Assembly (NCBI RefSeq): GCF_902459535.1
Contig: NZ_LR699553.1
Location: 2,170,001-2,234,000 of the forward strand
Length of the DNA: 64,000 nucleotides
Direction: 5' to 3'
Source: Paraburkholderia dioscoreae
GTDB taxonomy: Bacteria > Pseudomonadota > Gammaproteobacteria > Burkholderiales > Burkholderiaceae
The notes beneath the pieces are model-generated. The model was not told where the DNA came from, ran no database searches, and saw only the letters and a list, made by a program, of their open reading frames with translations. The translations under genes were made by a program, and so were the position numbers. Shown here in pieces: positions 60,773-64,000 of the stretch; the first letter of the stretch is position 1; every line of letters begins with the position of its first letter.

Positions 60773-63700
60773 TCAGCCCTTGCCGCGCAAGTCATAATGG
60801 CTCTTGAGCATACGTTGCAGCAGCCGATTCCTCGTTTCATCCGCCTTGATCGCGTCCCAGGTAGCGTCGGGAATCCTGTATTGGGACGCGAGATCGGTCA
60901 GGCGTTGCGCGCGCACTTTGCGTGTCACCGGGTCGATGGTCGCGCGCCAGACGGGCGTGCCGTCGAGGTTGCGCACTTCGAGCTGATTCGGTCCGTGGGC
61001 AACGGCACAATATCCGTCTCTGAACAGCCATGCAATGTTGTTCTGCGCAAGCCATCTGGACGCCTTGCCGATCTCCGTCGCTGTCCATTTTCTGGCGTAT
61101 TCGATAAATAGCTCCTGACGTTCGATGCCCGGCACTTGCGTGACGAATCGCGTTGTCCCTGGCGGTAACGCCGAATCGGGATTTCTTGCGAATTCGTAGA
61201 GCCTGAACCGGTTACCCGCCGAGTTGTTCAGGAAGGAGTGCAAGTTGACGGGCGGCGGTACGACCGCTTTCCCGTTGAAGCCGGTCAAGCTCCAGGCGGA
61301 TCGACTACCGAGGTCTTCTCTCGACACATAGGGGTAGTACGAGTATTTGCCGACGCTGAGAAACTTGCGATCCTCCGCGTGAATGAGATGATTGCCGATT
61401 TTTTCAAAAACGCCATTGAGATTAGACGGATCGGACGGCACCGAGCCGGCGTAGAGGTAGCCGTTGTTTCCGACGCGAAGCACCCGCTTGTTGTCATTGG
61501 CGAGGTGAAAGCGGCCATCTTCGCCCATCACGAACTGGCTTGTATTCCCCGGAACATCGACCATGCCCGAATAATCGAAGCAGACATCGCCCTTGCTGTC
61601 GACGTAGAGCTTGGTTTGCCATCTGGAATCGCCGTACCCCCACATGGTCATCGGCCCGCGATAGTCGAGACCCGTGGCTTGCCGGTTCGCGAGATATTCG
61701 ATCTTTGACCGTGCATGGTCGTAGAACTCGGCTTGTGTGCGATTCGGATCCTGGTTGAGCTGCGGGACGGCGGATTTGCCGTCGTATGAGACGCGCGACA
61801 CAAACGGGCTGTGACGCTTGTCGCTCCAGCCCGAACTGTCGACTGGATAACGCGCCAGTTGCGGCTGGGCGCCGGCCGTTTGCGTCTGATCGTAGACGTC
61901 CCAGCGGTAATCCGGGTTGGGAAAGAACGGCTGCAGCCTGCCGTCTTTGATGCGTTGCCAACCCACGATCTGCGTGAAGTCGATATGCCCCATCGCCGCC
62001 TGTTCGTGGCGTTGCGGGTCGCGGGCGCCGGCGCCGAGACTTCCATTGACATCCACCATGTTCGGTGTCGGTGCGACACGGTAGATGTACCCGTCGCTCG
62101 AGCGGGACGTGAGTCGGTCCAACGCTGTGCTGCCGCGCTGGAAAGTGCCGAGATAACCCGCTGAGTCGACAACTGACGGATTCGAACTCAGGTCGAAATC
62201 GTGCATGTCGAGGCTCACGTCTTTCAGCGGCGTGTCCTCGACGTTGAAGCCGCCCTGCGCCTTCAGTGCTTCAGGCGTCACCGTCGAAGGGCGGAAGAGC
62301 ACGGTGTGCGGAGATTGCTCCGGCGGGTCGGCGGATCGTTTCCGGACCTCGTCGCGAGGCAGCGCGAGCCTCTCCATGTCCGGCTCAGGCGGCAGAGCTA
62401 TAGGCGGCACGGCTACGTGATGCGCTTGCGCGATATCGGCTAACGTGACGTTGTTGATGGGCGATTCTCTCGCAACAGCGAATTCGGCCTGGCTGGCGCC
62501 GCGCACGGGCCGGCTTCGGTTCAGATTGGCGAACCACGTGGTCGCCGCGTGGTCAGTGCCGCCCTCCTCCGTATGCTCCGTGCCGTACCGGCTGCTGATT
62601 GCGGACGACATATCGGCAAAATTCCGATAACTGAAAACACCGACTGCCGGATCGTAGATCTGGTACGCGTCATTCAGATAATTTGCCGATGGCTTGACTC
62701 TTTGCACGATTACCGGGGGATCCGCTGGGCCGACGTTGTCTTGTGGACGGGCACCCTCCCCGTCAACCGGACTGCCGCGGGACGTGAACCGGATTTCCAC
62801 GAAGTCGCCGTCGTAGCCCCGCAGGCTGTTGTCGCGAACATAAGGATGTCCAAAGTGCTGGTTGAGTTCGTCGGCCAACCCGGAGGCGCTTCGAATATGG
62901 CTTTGGCCTTCATGTCTGATACGGTTCGGCACATTCGAGACCACCGAATGCCGGTTCGCGATCTGCAGGCGGTGGAGCTCGTCGACTGTGGCTTGCCTCG
63001 TCGGCGGATTGCGCAGCCGCGCTCTGAGATCGGCTGTCGCGCTTGCCAGGTCTGTCGAATATCCACCGGCGATAGTCGCAAGCGCGTCGGCGGCCATGCC
63101 GCTAGCGGAGCCGGCCAGCGCGCGCGGTTGCCCCGCGGCCGCGGAGAGGACGCCTTGAGAGAGCCCGTTCGCGTCGACCGCGGTGCGTGCATACAGGCCG
63201 TGACGATAGAGTTCTGGTGGGGGTTCTGGAAGCCATGGCGCCGGGGGTGCCTGCGTTGCACGCGCTCGCGGCTGCCCCCGAGCATAGATCTGGATGCTGT
63301 CGGGCACGACCTGAAGACCCGTTTCGCTGTACGCGGTGTCCAGATACCCTCTCAGTGCATGCGCCATGTCGGCCTCGTCGCGATACACGAATGCGCCGGT
63401 GTTCGGATCGAAGACCACGTAATCGCCGCTGACTCGCCTTTGTATCAGCAGCGCGTGGCCGTGTTGCCAGGAGTTGTCGACCGGGGATGTCATACCGAGC
63501 AGCAGGTACGCCATGTCGCCCGGTTGGAGCCAATCATGCAGACGGGTCATCAAGCTTGCGATGCGCTGGTTGCGGTCCTGCGTTTCGGTGAATGGGTCGG
63601 CGTTGCGCTGCTCATACCGTCCGAGCGCGAACGGCGTCAATCTGTCCTGAAACCGGTCGATCCGGTCGAACATCTCCCGGCTGGCGGGAGCGCGGGAGTC

Positions 63701-64000
63701 CGCGTCGATCAACATCTGGTTGACGGCGGATGGCAGGTCCACGGTGTTCCCGCCATCGTCGCGGTCGATGCGGCTCATCGCTTCGCGAACGAGGCCATTG
63801 CAGGCTCCCTTACCTTGTGGCCCGCGCGTGCGCCGGCGATCGTTCTGATCGAACTTCTGATAAGACACGGCCGTTTCTTTCAATGCTTCGCCGCCGCGAC
63901 ATTCGCGGAACTCGGACTGCGTGCCGCAGGTGCCGAGTACGCCGCCGCGTCGAACGCGGGAAAGGGTCGACGCTGGTGCGGCGTATGTGCCGGCGTTTGC
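60773..64000 (-). CDS. Multidomain toxin candidate: YopT-like C58 protease plus cholera-toxin-A-like ADP-ribosyltransferase (5' end outside window)
   Basis: The frame is open to the right edge: 1075 residues visible, N-terminus missing; numbering from the edge. A TTG at 63883 is not needed as a start. Residues about 60-215 resemble peptidase family C58 (YopT/AvrPphB): Cys67 in GKGACNGLVREA, His182 in WQHGHALLI, Asp198 in FDPNTGAF. His-to-Asp spacing is 16, as in YopT. A second DPAVGVF segment with similar surroundings (about 445-465) looks like a partial copy. Residues about 565-700 match the enterotoxin A fold: Arg570 in LFRPS, GYLGTF, then YIYRVAPTPNMVDVNGSLGA, Glu666 in RHEQAAMGHI and TQIVGWQRI. 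The C-terminal ~350 residues are unassigned. Delivery route is not visible. Confidence 0.8.
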   Translation of the reverse strand, partial: ANAGTYAAPASTLSRVRRGGVLGTCGTQSEFRECRGGEALKETAVSYQKFDQNDRRRTRGPQGKGACNGLVREAMSRIDRDDGGNTVDLPSAVNQMLIDADSRAPASREMFDRIDRFQDRLTPFALGRYEQRNADPFTETQDRNQRIASLMTRLHDWLQPGDMAYLLLGMTSPVDNSWQHGHALLIQRRVSGDYVVFDPNTGAFVYRDEADMAHALRGYLDTAYSETGLQVVPDSIQIYARGQPRARATQAPPAPWLPEPPPELYRHGLYARTAVDANGLSQGVLSAAAGQPRALAGSASGMAADALATIAGGYSTDLASATADLRARLRNPPTRQATVDELHRLQIANRHSVVSNVPNRIRHEGQSHIRSASGLADELNQHFGHPYVRDNSLRGYDGDFVEIRFTSRGSPVDGEGARPQDNVGPADPPVIVQRVKPSANYLNDAYQIYDPAVGVFSYRNFADMSSAISSRYGTEHTEEGGTDHAATTWFANLNRSRPVRGASQAEFAVARESPINNVTLADIAQAHHVAVPPIALPPEPDMERLALPRDEVRKRSADPPEQSPHTVLFRPSTVTPEALKAQGGFNVEDTPLKDVSLDMHDFDLSSNPSVVDSAGYLGTFQRGSTALDRLTSRSSDGYIYRVAPTPNMVDVNGSLGAGARDPQRHEQAAMGHIDFTQIVGWQRIKDGRLQPFFPNPDYRWDVYDQTQTAGAQPQLARYPVDSSGWSDKRHSPFVSRVSYDGKSAVPQLNQDPNRTQAEFYDHARSKIEYLANRQATGLDYRGPMTMWGYGDSRWQTKLYVDSKGDVCFDYSGMVDVPGNTSQFVMGEDGRFHLANDNKRVLRVGNNGYLYAGSVPSDPSNLNGVFEKIGNHLIHAEDRKFLSVGKYSYYPYVSREDLGSRSAWSLTGFNGKAVVPPPVNLHSFLNNSAGNRFRLYEFARNPDSALPPGTTRFVTQVPGIERQELFIEYARKWTATEIGKASRWLAQNNIAWLFRDGYCAVAHGPNQLEVRNLDGTPVWRATIDPVTRKVRAQRLTDLASQYRIPDATWDAIKADETRNRLLQRMLKSHYDLRGKG

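Noticed and set aside
63884..64000. TTG 63883 as the start of the toxin ORF
   Set aside because: The frame stays open for all 39 codons to the edge, so the gene most likely begins outside the window.

Overview
The window looks like chromosome from a Burkholderiaceae bacterium, most likely Paraburkholderia or a close relative. The support is high GC throughout, strong third-position GC bias, FabV-type enoyl reductase, a nitrate reductase fused to a CysJ-like flavoprotein, an NrsF/ECF sigma pair with an MxKDx protein, and many AraC/SDR/GST/LLM-oxidoreductase genes. No rRNA, tRNA or CRISPR array was seen. Genus is an inference from gene content, not from a marker gene.

Layout. 1-8.5 kb: assimilatory nitrate/nitrite cluster (nirB 3' end, nirD, a nitrate reductase-flavoprotein fusion, a NarK-type transporter, a soluble PilJ/NarX-like putative nitrate sensor), followed by an MgtC-type membrane protein. 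9.1-21.5 kb: a co-directional minus-strand locus with a complete type I secretion system (TolC-like, HlyD-like, HlyB-like), its likely substrate (a 1199-residue calcium-binding RTX protein with a FrpC-like module), and four tandem paralogous envelope proteins of unknown family. The paralog stretch is AT-richer than its surroundings. 22-34 kb: ordinary accessory and housekeeping genes (methyltransferase, SDR/AraC pair, GST, Rap1a/Tai-like protein, FabV, a class A PBP, GH15). 34-38.7 kb: an AraC regulator, a DUF1479 oxygenase-like protein, a solute-binding protein without permeases, and an aldo/keto reductase, probably a sugar-linked group. 39-45.2 kb: a mobile module of three overlapping tyrosine recombinases plus a small coiled-coil protein. 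45.4-48 kb: RhlE helicase and NudC. 48.2-51.4 kb: an ECF sigma factor and its NrsF-type anti-sigma, divergent from an MxKDx repeat protein, a cytochrome b561-like protein and a sulfite-oxidase-fold molybdoenzyme; two perfect GTAACC-N16-CGAA promoter motifs lie between the two arms. 51.4-60.5 kb: an organosulfur cluster (two luciferase-like monooxygenases, methanethiol oxidase with a membrane partner, a sulfonate-type ABC transporter, a TauD-like dioxygenase). 60.8-64 kb: a large minus-strand ORF running off the right edge that combines a YopT-type cysteine protease domain and a cholera-toxin-A-like ADP-ribosyltransferase domain.

Most notable: (1) the C58 protease/ADP-ribosyltransferase toxin candidate at the right edge; (2) the RTX/type I secretion locus preceded by four tandem paralogs with a conserved cysteine pair, which could be immunity or accessory proteins; (3) the divergent sigma-F-type promoters, one of which overlaps the sigma factor's first codons and questions its annotated start; (4) the organosulfur cluster, in which DMS monooxygenase-like and methanethiol oxidase genes sit together.
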